DNA of 64,000 bases from Nocardiopsis dassonvillei_B (GCF_964273065.1 NZ_OZ186815.1:3658001-3722000); one strand, 5' to 3'. Shown: positions 1 to 12,729, counted from the stretch's first letter. A program made the numbers and translations. The notes: generated by a model not told the origin, from the sequence alone.

Positions 1-991
1 AGCCGGTGATCAGCGCGGGGCTCATCGCCGAGCCGCTGCACGCCACGATCCGCAGCGACGACGTGTCATAGGCGTCGCGCGTGGACCTGGGCAGGTCCAT
101 GATCCGCCGCAGCATCACCGGCGCCGCCACCAGCGCCGTGCACCGCTGCTCCTGGACCGTCCGCAGCACGTCCTCCGGCTCGAAGAGCCGACGCATCACC
201 AGGGTCGCCCGCATCGTCATGCCCAGCTGCACCCCCGCCAGGCCCCAGGTGTGGAACGCCGGGGACGACACCAGGATCCGGTCCGACGAGTGCAGCGGGA
301 TCCGCGACAGGATCGACGCGGCGTCCTGCGGTCCCTTCGGCGTGGGCCGGCGCGCGCCCTTGGGGGTCCCCGTCGTCCCCGAGGTCAGCACGATCAGCCG
401 CCCGGGCCGTTCCGGCGGCTCCGGCTCCTCCCCCTCCGGTTCGGTGCCCTCCCACGCCAGGTCGGAGACTCGGGGGTCCTCGGTCCACGCCCTCAGCCGG
501 GGGACATCCGCCGGGACGTCCGCGCACAGCTCCGCGAACTCCTCGTCGACCACCAGCGCGGTGACCCCGTTCGCCGCCACCACGTCCGCCGTCCGCGGGG
601 CCGACAGGCCGGTGTTGAGCAGCACCGTGTCCGCGCCCAGGCGGCCGCAGGCGATCATGGCCTGTACGAACCCGCTGTGGTTGCGGCACAGCAGGCCCAC
701 CCTGCCCTGCGGGCCCACCCCCGCGGCGCGCAGCGTCCGGGCCAGCGCCCGCCCGCGCAGGTTCATCTCCGCGTAGGTGCTCGCCCCCCGCTCGTCGATG
801 ACCGCGATGTGCCCGGGAGCCCGCTCCTGGGCGGCCGCGTACCCGCCCGCGATCGTCGCTCCCCAGGTCTTCAGGGCGCGCAGCTGCCGGACGATCCTGT
901 CGGGGCGGCCCGGTGAGATGACGCCGGCGCGCACCAGGACCCGGGCCACCGCCAGGGAGTGTCGGACACGGGACGGACCATCGGTAGCCAT
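1..991 (-). CDS. AMP-dependent acyl-CoA synthetase, C-terminus cut by window edge
   Basis: This is the N-terminal ~330 residues of an ANL-superfamily adenylating enzyme, which activates a carboxylic acid with ATP and passes it to CoA. The phosphate-binding loop LTSGTTGTPKG lies at 356-388 on the minus strand. Conserved FHTWGL and LVAAPVMLRRI segments follow in the order seen in fatty-acyl-CoA ligases. The ATG at 989-991 opens MATDGPSRVRHSL. No stop codon occurs before base 1, so the adenylation and C-terminal lid domains continue outside the window. The substrate cannot be told from this part. The promoter should lie in the palindrome-rich gap toward rskA. Family is secure; the specific acid is unknown. 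Confidence 0.88.
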   Translation of the reverse strand, partial: MATDGPSRVRHSLAVARVLVRAGVISPGRPDRIVRQLRALKTWGATIAGGYAAAQERAPGHIAVIDERGASTYAEMNLRGRALARTLRAAGVGPQGRVGLLCRNHSGFVQAMIACGRLGADTVLLNTGLSAPRTADVVAANGVTALVVDEEFAELCADVPADVPRLRAWTEDPRVSDLAWEGTEPEGEEPEPPERPGRLIVLTSGTTGTPKGARRPTPKGPQDAASILSRIPLHSSDRILVSSPAFHTWGLAGVQLGMTMRATLVMRRLFEPEDVLRTVQEQRCTALVAAPVMLRRIMDLPRSTRDAYDTSSLRIVACSGSAMSPALITG

Positions 992-1144
992 GCTGTCTCC
1001 GGGGAGTACGGGGACGGGCGAAGCCTTCCGCGCCTCACCGGGCGGCCTTCGCCGCGTGACCACCCGGAAGTTACTGAGACGGTAGGCGACGGGACGACGT
1101 CGTTTCTCCGAACGCGGGTGAGCGGTGGCCCGCCGGACATTGTC

Positions 1145-1215
1145 ACTTCGGCGCGAAGTCGACCGGTCGACACGGCGACCCGCCTCCCTGTCGACCCGGC
1201 TCCATGTCGACATGG
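1145..1215. promoter_or_regulatory. cluster of palindromes between acyl-CoA synthetase and rskA
   Basis: Three perfect dyads are packed here: ACTTCG-N3-CGAAGT at 1145-1159, GTCGACCGGTCGAC at 1158-1171 and CCATGTCGACATGG at 1202-1215. They lie upstream of the minus-strand acyl-CoA synthetase. They could be operators for a TetR- or GntR-type regulator, but no regulator gene adjoins. Function is inferred. Confidence 0.4.
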
Positions 1216-1243
1216 CGGCACGGGTCCCGGGACCCGTGCCGCC
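1214..1243 (-). terminator. 30-bp perfect palindrome after rskA
   Basis: A continuous self-complementary stretch (15-bp arms centred on CCCGGG) starts one base beyond the rskA stop codon. It lacks a U-tract, like many high-GC terminators. It probably ends the sigK-rskA transcript. Confidence 0.6.
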
Positions 1244-1244
1244 G

Positions 1245-1961
1245 TCACATGTCGATGGCCATCTCCTTGCCGCTGGGTTCCGCCATGTCGCCCTCCGGCT
1301 CCAGGGACACCCACAGCTCGTCCGGAGAACCCATGCCGCCCGCGAAGCCCGCGTAGCGGTCCCCGCCCGAGGGCTCCATGATCCCCGCGGGCCGCACCTC
1401 CCCGCCGTCCACCCACCACATGCGGTACGCCATACCCTCCGGAGCCTCCGGCAGGCCCTCCACCACCAGCACCGCCGCATCGCGGTCGTAGGACGCGAAG
1501 ACGGTCGCCCGCGCCTCCCCCAGCGGAGCCGACACCATGTTCGTGTCCGCCGCGGCCAGCAGCGCCTCCATCTCCGCCGTCCGCGCCTCCTGCGCGGCCA
1601 GCCGCTCGTTGACGGACACCAGGGTCCCCGCCAGCAGGACCGAGAACAGCGCGAGCGCGGCGGCCAGGCCCCACGGAGCCCACCGGGCCAGGGCCCGGAA
1701 CCGTGCCGCGCCCCTCCCGGCCCGGCGCGGCGGCTCCTGCCGGGTCCGGCCCGCCTCGGCCAGCAGCGACTCCCACACCTCCTCCCGCGGCTCGACCGCC
1801 TCGGCCCGGGCCAGCCGGGCGGTGGTCTCGCGGAACTCCACGAGGTCGCGGCGGCAGTCCTCGCACTCGGCCAGGTGCCGCTCCGCCCTGCGGACCTCCT
1901 CCGGCTCCAGGGCGTCGACGGCGTAGCCCGCCGTCAGCCCGTGCTCCCCGGCCCGCCTCAC
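1245..1961 (-). CDS. rskA: RskA-family anti-sigma factor for the adjacent SigK
   Basis: This 238-residue protein should hold SigK at the membrane until an extracytoplasmic signal releases it. The N-terminal domain (about residues 1-75) carries a zinc-binding anti-sigma motif, HLAECEDC, with the usual H-x3-C-x2-C spacing. One membrane helix (WAPWGLAAALALFSVLLAGT) follows near residue 105. The outer C-terminal domain matches the RskA extracytoplasmic domain (YRMWWVDGGEVRPAG). Translation starts at the GTG at 1959-1961, which overlaps the sigK stop in a GTGA junction, so the pair is translationally coupled. A longer in-frame reading into sigK is an artefact. The RskA assignment is strong. The inducing signal is unknown, although the mycobacterial homologue is reported to be redox-responsive. 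Confidence 0.88.
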   Translation of the reverse strand: MRRAGEHGLTAGYAVDALEPEEVRRAERHLAECEDCRRDLVEFRETTARLARAEAVEPREEVWESLLAEAGRTRQEPPRRAGRGAARFRALARWAPWGLAAALALFSVLLAGTLVSVNERLAAQEARTAEMEALLAAADTNMVSAPLGEARATVFASYDRDAAVLVVEGLPEAPEGMAYRMWWVDGGEVRPAGIMEPSGGDRYAGFAGGMGSPDELWVSLEPEGDMAEPSGKEMAIDM

Positions 1962-2557
1962 ACCGTCACCCCCAGGCAGTCCCTCAGCTTGATCAGTCCG
2001 TCGCGCAGCCTGCCCTTGACCGTGGTCAGCGGCACCCGCAGCAGGTCCGCGGCCTGCCTCTGCGTGTATCCGGTGTAGTAGGTGAGGCGGACCACCTCGC
2101 GCTGCCGGTCGGTCAGCCGTCCCAGGCAGCGCCGCACCTTCTCCCGCTCCAACCGGTTCTCCACCTGCTCGGGGACCGTGTCGCGGGGGGTCGCCTCCGG
2201 CTCCAGCCGGCCGGCCGCCGACAACCGGTCCGCCGCCGCCTGCTCGGAGCGCACCCGGTCGACCGCCCGGCGGTGGGCGATGGTCGCCACCCACGCGGCC
2301 ACGCTCCCCAGCGACGGGTCGTAACGGGAGCTCGTCCGCCAGACCTCCAGGAACACCTCCTGGCACACCTCCTCCGCCTGCGCCGTGTCCACCAGCACCC
2401 GCCGGGACACGCCGAACACCGCCCCCGACAGCTCCCGGTAGAAAGCCTCGAACGCCGTCAGGTCCCCCAGCGCGACCCGGCGGAGCAGCCCCGGCAGGGG
2501 ATCCTCCCCATGACCGCCCGCACCCTCCGGAACCGCGTGCGCACCCGCCCGCCTCAC
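1958..2557 (-). CDS. sigK: ECF RNA polymerase sigma factor, SigK-like
   Basis: A 199-residue group-4 sigma factor. Region 2 contains the FEAFYREL and AEEVCQEVFLEVWRTSSRYDP helices with a GSVAAWVATIAHRRAVDRVR promoter-melting segment. Region 4 has the helix-turn-helix TQRQAADLLRVPLTTVKGRLRDGL. There is no regions 1/3 insert. The length and linkage to an RskA-type anti-sigma factor match the SigK group. The start is a GTG at 2555-2557 with a weak ribosome site; no better in-frame start exists. It is divergent from the molybdoenzyme gene, which is a plausible regulon member because SigK-group factors often control adjacent genes. That control is inferred. Confidence 0.88.
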   Translation of the reverse strand: MRRAGAHAVPEGAGGHGEDPLPGLLRRVALGDLTAFEAFYRELSGAVFGVSRRVLVDTAQAEEVCQEVFLEVWRTSSRYDPSLGSVAAWVATIAHRRAVDRVRSEQAAADRLSAAGRLEPEATPRDTVPEQVENRLEREKVRRCLGRLTDRQREVVRLTYYTGYTQRQAADLLRVPLTTVKGRLRDGLIKLRDCLGVTV

Positions 2558-2694
2558 CGGACCACCAGCCTTCCCTGCTCGGTCACCGGGGGATTCGGAC
2601 CCGGACCGCCCGGGGAGACCCCGGGAACGACTCCGTTATGGTCCCGTTATCCAACCTGCGGTCGCCCCCGCCCCGGCGGCTCCGAACGGGGGGC

Positions 2695-4248
2695 ATGACC
2701 GACACACCGCGCAGCATCCCCGCGGGCCCCGCCGCCCTCGCCGGACTCGTGTCCGCGGGCGCCGCCGTGGCCGCGGCCGAGGTCGTCGGTGCCCTCCTGT
2801 CCAGGCCGGCCTCGACACCGGTCCAGGCCGTCGGCGCCGGGGTGGTCGACCTGGTGCCCCTCCCCCTCAAGCAGTTCGCCGTGGACGTCTTCGGCACGGC
2901 GGACAAGACCGTGCTGCTCGGCGGCATCGCCGTCCTCCTCGCCTGCTCGGCGGCCCTCATCGGCATCGCCTCCGTCCGGGTCCGCCCCGCCGCGCTCGCC
3001 GGGGTCGCCCTGTTCACCGCCATCGGCCTCACCGCCGCACTCACCCGTCCCGGTGCCGGACCGCTCGACGCCCTGCCCGCCCTGGCCGGGGCCGCGGTCT
3101 TCACGGCCGGGCTCCTCCTCGCCACCCGGACCCCGGCCGCCTCCGACGAGGACACGGCCGGCTTCGACCGCAGGCGCTTCGTCCTCCTGGCCGGGGCCGC
3201 CGCCGCGGCCTCCGCGGGGGCCGGGATCACCGCCCGCCTCCTGCCCGCCACCACCGGAGGCGGGCTCACACCCGCGAACGCCGCCCTGCCCGCCACCGGG
3301 GACCCGGCCGCCCCCCTGGCCGAGGGCGTCGACCTGGAGATCGACGGACTAGCCCCCTACTTCACCCCCAACGCCGATTTCTACCGCATCGACACCGCCC
3401 TGTCCGTCCCGCGCATCGACGCGTCCGCCTGGTCGCTGCGCATCCACGGCCTCGGGGTCCGCGGCGAGCTGGTCCTCACCTACGACGACCTGCTCCGCCA
3501 CCCCGGGCTCAGGGAGCGCGACATCACGCTCACCTGCGTTTCCAACCCCGTCGGCGGCGACTACATCGGCAACGCGCGGTGGACCGGCGTCCCGCTCGCG
3601 TCCCTGCTCGCCGAGGCGGGGGTGCGCTCCCCCGCCGACGGCGGCCCGGCCGACCAGCTGGTGTCCCGCTCCGAGGACGGGATGACCATCGGCACCCCGG
3701 TCGCCGACGTCATGGACGGCCGGGACGCCCTGCTCGCCGTCGGCATGAACGGCAGGCCCCTCCCCGCCGAGCACGGATTCCCCGTCCGCATGGTCGTCCC
3801 CGGCCTCTACGGCTACGTCTCGGCCTGCAAGTGGATCGTCGACATCGAACTCACCTCGTTCGACGCCTTCGACGCCTACTGGGTCCCCCGCGGATGGTCC
3901 GCCAGGGGGCCGGTCAAGACCCAGTCGCGCATCGACACCCCCCGCGACGGGGCGGACCTGGCGGCGGGCCGCACCGTCGTCGCCGGTACGGCCTGGGCGC
4001 AGCACACCGGCATCGACCGGGTCGAGGTCCGCATCGACGGCGGCCCCTGGGCCGACGCCGAACTCGCCCCGGAGGGAGGCGTCGACACCTGGCGCCAGTG
4101 GTTCCTGGAATGGGACCCCGAACCGGGGGAGCACACGATCTCCGTCCGCGCCACCGACCGCGGCGGACGCACACAGACCCCCGACCGGGCGCCTCCCGCG
4201 CCCGACGGAGCGACCGGCCACCACCGCGTCACCGTGACCGTGGCCTGA
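2695..4248 (+). CDS. membrane-anchored sulfite-oxidase-family molybdopterin oxidoreductase
   Basis: A 517-residue protein. About four hydrophobic helices occupy residues 10-150, then a twin-arginine-like motif DRRRFVLLAG at about 157-166, then an exported catalytic domain of the sulfite oxidase/YedY fold (about 210-390) and a Mo-cofactor dimerization domain (about 400-515). The molybdenum-ligating cysteine sits in TLTCVSNPVGGDYIG. GFPVRMVVPGLYGY and ACKWI are further family signatures. The start at 2695 is preferred because it begins the hydrophobic anchor cleanly; an upstream in-frame ATG at 2638 would add an Arg/Pro-rich tail. The family includes both sulfite oxidases and the methionine-sulfoxide reductase MsrP. 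The substrate is not decidable here. Its partner could be the Met-rich lipoprotein just downstream. Confidence 0.85.
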   Translation: MTDTPRSIPAGPAALAGLVSAGAAVAAAEVVGALLSRPASTPVQAVGAGVVDLVPLPLKQFAVDVFGTADKTVLLGGIAVLLACSAALIGIASVRVRPAALAGVALFTAIGLTAALTRPGAGPLDALPALAGAAVFTAGLLLATRTPAASDEDTAGFDRRRFVLLAGAAAAASAGAGITARLLPATTGGGLTPANAALPATGDPAAPLAEGVDLEIDGLAPYFTPNADFYRIDTALSVPRIDASAWSLRIHGLGVRGELVLTYDDLLRHPGLRERDITLTCVSNPVGGDYIGNARWTGVPLASLLAEAGVRSPADGGPADQLVSRSEDGMTIGTPVADVMDGRDALLAVGMNGRPLPAEHGFPVRMVVPGLYGYVSACKWIVDIELTSFDAFDAYWVPRGWSARGPVKTQSRIDTPRDGADLAAGRTVVAGTAWAQHTGIDRVEVRIDGGPWADAELAPEGGVDTWRQWFLEWDPEPGEHTISVRATDRGGRTQTPDRAPPAPDGATGHHRVTVTVA

Positions 4249-4271
4249 ACCGGCGGCCCCCGACCGGGGAC

Positions 4272-4295
4272 CCCGGCCCGCGGCCGCGGGCCGGG
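4272..4295 (+). terminator. 24-bp GC palindrome between molybdoenzyme and lipoprotein
   Basis: A perfect palindrome of two 12-base arms abuts the ribosome-binding site of the next gene. It may attenuate or terminate read-through, so the lipoprotein could be made at a different level from the enzyme. Confidence 0.45.
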
Positions 4296-4317
4296 AGGAG
4301 AACACCGAGGAGAAGAC

Positions 4318-4599
4318 ATGCCCACGACCTTCCACCGCGCCCGCCGGCTGCTCGCCGCGGGTGCCGTCGCCGCCACCGCCGTGCTCGGCCTGGCCGCCTG
4401 TGAGAACACCACGGGGGGCGGGGAGACCGTGGATTCGGAGGAGATGACCGAGGAGCCCCTGGAGGAGGACATGGGCGGGTCCGAGGAGATGACGGACGAC
4501 ATGACCGAGGAGTCCATGGACGGGGAGGTGTCCGGGGACGACATGGAAGGCGACATGTCCGAGGAGGGCATGGAGGACGACATGTCCGACGACATGTAG
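4318..4599 (+). CDS. small acidic, methionine-rich lipoprotein
   Basis: A 93-residue exported lipoprotein. Residues 1-27 are a signal peptide with lipobox LAAC, acylated Cys at 28. The mature 66 residues hold 10 Met and 29 Asp/Glu and no Lys, Arg or His after the cysteine. Met recurs every 4-8 residues in acidic contexts such as SEEM, TDDM and EGDM. It has no globular domain. AGGAGAAGAC just before the ATG is a strong ribosome site. Such Met-rich exported peptides act in proteobacteria as sacrificial oxidant scavengers repaired by MsrP; copper binding by Met clusters is the other obvious possibility. It follows a sulfite-oxidase-family enzyme and the sigK locus. Function is inferred from composition and context only. 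Confidence 0.85.
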   Translation: MPTTFHRARRLLAAGAVAATAVLGLAACENTTGGGETVDSEEMTEEPLEEDMGGSEEMTDDMTEESMDGEVSGDDMEGDMSEEGMEDDMSDDM

Positions 4600-4620
4600 C
4601 AGCCGCCCCGGGGCGGGAAC

Positions 4621-4655
4621 GGCCCCCGCCGTGCCCGGAGGGACACGCGGGGGCC
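4621..4655 (+). terminator. hairpin after lipoprotein gene
   Basis: A 9-bp perfect stem (GGCCCCCGC with GCGGGGGCC) encloses a 17-base loop, 21 bases after the lipoprotein stop and before the convergent secreted-protein gene. There is no U-tract. Confidence 0.55.
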
Positions 4656-4690
4656 GCCGCACGGGGGCGCCCGGCCCCCGGCTGAACAGG

Positions 4691-5359
4691 TCAGCCGGTC
4701 ACGGTGATCGGCGCGGACGGGTCATCGGCGTTCGTCACCAGGTACGTCGCGGTGAAGTCCGACTCCGTGGCGTTCACCGGGCAGCCGAAGCCGCCCTCCA
4801 CCACCACCGGGGCGGAGGTGGCGAAGGCCAGCGTCGAGGCGGGGGCCCCGTTCGTCCAGGTGCCCTCCACCCCGACCGGGCCGCCGGGGCTCACCGTCGC
4901 GGTGCACGAGGCCAGGCCGCTGGTGGTCACCACGATGCCGCCCGCGGGGACGGTCATCGTGCCCACCGCCGGGGAACCGGACTGCATGGACATCTCCCAC
5001 ACGGGGTCCGCCACCGTGACGGTCGCGTCCACGAACAGCAGGTTCGTGGAGCAGTCCTCGAAGGTGGGCGCGTTGATCGGCCCGGACACGGCACCGTCCG
5101 GGTTGTGGTTGCCGGGGGCGGCGGGGACCAGGTTGTTCCCGCCGCCGGGGTCGGCCGCCGAGACGTCGCAGGTGACCACGACGCTCCCGGCGGTGAAGGT
5201 GGCGCTGCCGCTCAGGGTCGCGGAGAACGCGGCCCCGGCCGGCTCGACCGTCGTCGGACCGGCCTGGGCGGCCAGTGCGGTGCCGCCCGGCAGCAGCAGT
5301 GCGGCGCCGGCCAGGGCGAGGAAGGAGTAGGTGCGGGATCTCGGTCGCGGAACCGACAT
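4691..5359 (-). CDS. secreted beta-rich protein of unknown function
   Basis: A 222-residue protein with a cleavable signal peptide (MSVPRPRSRTYSFLALAGA, then a hydrophobic core and ALAAQA). The mature part is Thr/Ser/Val/Gly-rich with predicted beta strands and four Cys (VTCDV, FEDCST, LASCTA, GFGCPV), enough for two disulfides. The start at 5357-5359 follows a clear AGGAG ribosome site; a longer in-frame extension upstream is ignored. It lies 128 bp downstream of the DUF6114 gene on the same strand, so it may belong to the same transcription unit. I do not recognise a named family. Confidence 0.75.
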   Translation of the reverse strand: MSVPRPRSRTYSFLALAGAALLLPGGTALAAQAGPTTVEPAGAAFSATLSGSATFTAGSVVVTCDVSAADPGGGNNLVPAAPGNHNPDGAVSGPINAPTFEDCSTNLLFVDATVTVADPVWEMSMQSGSPAVGTMTVPAGGIVVTTSGLASCTATVSPGGPVGVEGTWTNGAPASTLAFATSAPVVVEGGFGCPVNATESDFTATYLVTNADDPSAPITVTG

Positions 5360-5487
5360 GAGCACTCCTGAGGAGAAGGGGTCGTCTGGGTGCGCGCCAT
5401 TCGGTTCGGTAGCCATGGTTTTCCGGATCGGCCGGGGACGGGCGGCGGTCGCCCCGTGCCCGCCCCCGGCGGTCTCGTGTCCCGGGA

Positions 5488-5892
5488 TCAGCTCCGGTGG
5501 ATCGCGCGCCGGCGGCGCCGCGGAGGCCGCGCCACCGGCCGCCAGGCGAAGGCCAGTCCGCCGCCGACCAGCGCCAGCAGGGTCCCCACCACCAGACCGC
5601 CCAGGTTGGACAGGACCAGCGCGCCCAGCCCGAGGAAGCCCGCGAGGGACCCCGTGACGACGTGCTGGTTCGGGGTGAACCAGGTGACCAGGCCCAGGAC
5701 GATGAGCATGCCCCCGAACAGCGCCGAGGAGACCGCACCGACGCCGGTGTGGACCATCAGCTCGATCGGCATGGCGACCAGCGAGGCCATGACGACGCCG
5801 GAGGCGATCATCAGGAGCCCTCCCGCGAACGGGCGGCGCCTGCGCCAGGTGCGCCAGGCCGCCCACAGGCCCCTGATCCCGCTCAGAAGCAC
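5488..5892 (-). CDS. DUF6114 family membrane protein
   Basis: A 134-residue integral membrane protein with four hydrophobic helices: FAGGLLMIASGVVMASLV, VGAVSSALFGGMLIVLGLV, VTGSLAGFLGLGALVLSNL and LVVGTLLALVGGGLAFAW. The C-terminal tail is Arg-rich and cytoplasmic. The GTG at 5890-5892 overlaps the end of the DUF6230 gene and is preceded by GGGGAGGA, so the two are translationally coupled. DUF6230-DUF6114 pairs recur in Streptomyces and relatives without a known function. The coupling suggests the two proteins work together in or at the membrane. Confidence 0.8.
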   Translation of the reverse strand: MLLSGIRGLWAAWRTWRRRRPFAGGLLMIASGVVMASLVAMPIELMVHTGVGAVSSALFGGMLIVLGLVTWFTPNQHVVTGSLAGFLGLGALVLSNLGGLVVGTLLALVGGGLAFAWRPVARPPRRRRRAIHRS

Positions 5893-6542
5893 TCGTCCTC
5901 CCCGAGGCTGACGCCCAGGTCGAGGTCGGCGAGGCGGAAGGTGCCCGCGGTGGCGGCCCGGGCGGTCTGCTCCAGGTCGTCGACGACGATGACGTCCGAC
6001 TGCATGCCGAACAGGTCGTTGAACCCGGCCGCGCCCCGCGGGCCCTTGTCGAGGGTCCCGGCGTCCCGGCCGATCTCGATGTTCTCGAACTCGGCGTCGC
6101 CGCCCATCTGGGACATGTCGATGACCAGGTTCTCCGCCATCACGGGCGTGCCCTGGTCGCCGGCGGTCAGCCGGAGCGAGATCTCGCCGACGATGGGGAA
6201 CTCGGTGAGGACCGACTGGCACAGGCCGACGATCTCCGCCTCCCGGATACCGGCGACCGCGACCGGCACGGCCTCCCGGCGGACGGTCTGGTCGAGCCAG
6301 CCGTACTGGACGAAGCCCTCGCCGCGCAGGCTGTCCGCGGAGATCTTGAATTCCTGGCCCGAGACGGTGAAGGAGGCGGCCAGGGCGCCCTGTGCCATCG
6401 CGACCAGGAGCCCGCCCACGGCGATCCCGGCGGGGACGGAGAACAGGGCGAAGCGCTTCCAGCTGGTGTGGCTCTGGGGGGAGTCGGAGTCGGACTCTTC
6501 GGCGCGGACCTCTTCGGGGGATTCGGGGGATGTGCGGTCCAT
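5883..6542 (-). CDS. DUF6230 family membrane-anchored exported protein
   Basis: A 219-residue protein. The acidic cytoplasmic N-terminus (about 25 residues, Ser/Asp/Glu-rich) precedes one membrane helix (LFSVPAGIAVGGLLVAMAQG). A roughly 165-residue outer domain follows, with FTVSGQEFKISADSLRGEGF and PVMAENLVIDMSQMGG segments typical of DUF6230. The start at 6540-6542 follows GGAAGGACGTAC. It is the first gene of a minus-strand unit with DUF6114. No catalytic motif is visible. Function is unknown. Confidence 0.8.
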   Translation of the reverse strand: MDRTSPESPEEVRAEESDSDSPQSHTSWKRFALFSVPAGIAVGGLLVAMAQGALAASFTVSGQEFKISADSLRGEGFVQYGWLDQTVRREAVPVAVAGIREAEIVGLCQSVLTEFPIVGEISLRLTAGDQGTPVMAENLVIDMSQMGGDAEFENIEIGRDAGTLDKGPRGAAGFNDLFGMQSDVIVVDDLEQTARAATAGTFRLADLDLGVSLGEDECF

Positions 6543-6970
6543 GTACGTCCTTCCACGGAGTGCGCCCGCACAGGGCACGGATGCGAACACGTACGACCGC
6601 GCTGCGCCCGCCGTTCCCCCGAACCACGGCACGCGGCCCCACCGGAGACTGCGGGATTCCGGGCGGGGGTGCCACGGGTCTCCGGTGATGCTGCACATCA
6701 TGGAACGGGGGAAGTGTGATTTCAAGGGTGCTTTCGGAACTTTTCCGGGTTTCCCGAAAATGATCATGTCAGCACTCTGACGTGCGAAAACAGAAAGAAA
6801 GGAAGGGTCGTGCATTGTTCTGGCGCGAAGGTCGTTCCGTGTTCGGGCAGAGAGGCGGAGTTCTCTGTCACGGAGGTGAGCAGGAGCGTGGACGGGGGCT
6901 GTGCCCGGGTGAGTGGAGGGGGCGGTGACGAGTGGAGACGACGTGTGAGCGGCGACACAGGAGGTTCGGT

Positions 6971-6999
6971 TTGCCGGGCCCTCCGGAGGCGGGTAGTGT
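6971..6999 (+). promoter_or_regulatory. rRNA operon promoter, distal
   Basis: TTGCCG and TAGTGT are separated by 17 bases, a housekeeping-sigma arrangement about 500 bases before 16S. Confidence 0.5.
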
Positions 7000-7094
7000 T
7001 CTCCGAGTCGCCCCGGGGCGGCGAGCGGCTCCGAGCAGGAGTCGACTCGGCACCGGACCGGGATCGGCGACGACCTCCCTTCCGAAGTGAGCGG

Positions 7095-7123
7095 TTCGAA
7101 GCACTGCTTCGACCATGTAAACT
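7095..7123 (+). promoter_or_regulatory. rRNA operon promoter, middle, with overlapping inverted repeat
   Basis: TTCGAA and TAAACT are 17 bases apart. A perfect inverted repeat TCGAAGCA-C-TGCTTCGA at 7096-7112 overlaps the -35 box and most of the spacer, as an operator would. Confidence 0.5.
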
Positions 7124-7190
7124 CGGTCGGGTCGCCTCGAAAGGGGCACACGCCTTCACGAGAAATCAGAAGGTTCCGGAAAACGCCGGT

Positions 7191-7219
7191 TTGGCGGGAC
7201 ACGGAAACACTGATAAAGT
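7191..7219 (+). promoter_or_regulatory. rRNA operon promoter, proximal
   Basis: TTGGCG and TAAAGT are separated by 17 bases, about 285 bases before mature 16S. This is the best match of the three. Confidence 0.6.
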
Positions 7220-7316
7220 GAGGGCACAACAAAGCGGAAACGCAGACGCCTTCCACGGAAGAGCGGCCGGGAACAGAAACACGTACCCGGGGCTTGTACG
7301 GGAAGAGCGGTTGCTT

Positions 7317-7340
7317 CTTGAGAACTCAACAGCGCGTGTT
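7317..7340 (+). promoter_or_regulatory. conserved rRNA leader motif
   Basis: CTTGAGAACTCAACAGCG matches the element found in the leaders of actinobacterial rRNA operons, thought to act in antitermination or processing. It contains the palindrome TTGAGAACTCAA. Confidence 0.6.
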
Positions 7341-7504
7341 CGATTTTTACAGCCAAGTTTGTTTTGGCCCCGTCACACGACGATCAGTGAGATCGGAGTG
7401 TGCGAGGTTCCTTTGATTGGACCAGAAGGACATTGAGCCAGACGGTTCGGTCAGGATTTTCTTCTAGGTTTCCGCACCCCTTTCGGGGTGGCGGTGCAAG
7501 ACCT

Positions 7505-9041
<1,537 letters not shown>

Positions 9042-9401
9042 AGTCTTTTCAGGCCAACACTTTTCCTATGGTTGGCCGGACTCGAAAGTGGACCTGCTGA
9101 ACCCATGGTTGATCTGTGGTGTTCCGGTGGGATTGGTTGTAATGGATTGGTCGGACTTCACCTCCAAGGGTCCTAGAAGCCTTGGAGGGCGCGTTGTTGG
9201 GTGTCTGAGGAAGCAACCCTTGTGGTTGGTTCCCGCGGACCGCCTCTGAGAACTCTCAGAAGCCTGTGGGCCTGGTTCCCTTGTCTCCGCTGTGTGCGGG
9301 GGTGGGGGTTCTCGGTTGTCCGGGTGGGTGAGTGGTAGCAGGGTATGCGGTTGGTGTTTTGATTTGTGAATAGTGTGCGCGAGCATCTTGTTATCTGTAG
9401 T

Positions 9402-12492
<3,091 letters not shown>

Positions 12493-12591
12493 CTGCAGAT
12501 AATTGGGTGCTCGCGCATACGTTTCACATAGCTGGTGGAAATGTTTCCCGGCTTCGGGGCTCTTTGTTGGGGTTTCGGGGTGTGGGTGTTG

Positions 12592-12714
12592 GTTTCCGTG
12601 GTGGTTATGGTGGGAGGGTCACACCCGGTTACATTCCGAACCCGGTCGTTAAGTCTCCTTGCGCTGATGGTACTGCCCTGTGGTGGGGTGGGAGAGTAGG
12701 TTGCTGCCACGGTT
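12592..12714 (+). rRNA. rrf: 5S ribosomal RNA
   Basis: The core GGTTACATTCCGAACCCGG and the GGTGGGAGAGTAGG segment are typical of 5S. The terminal CCGTGG at 12596 pairs with CCACGG at 12707. It lies about 100 bases after 23S, completing a 16S-23S-5S operon. Confidence 0.93.
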
Positions 12715-12729
12715 TTTTGTTGGGGGTTG

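Noticed and set aside
2592..2598. SigK-type -10 box CCGAAT on the minus strand before sigK
   Set aside because: No CCATCC-like -35 lies at the right spacing, so autoregulation is not supported by this site.
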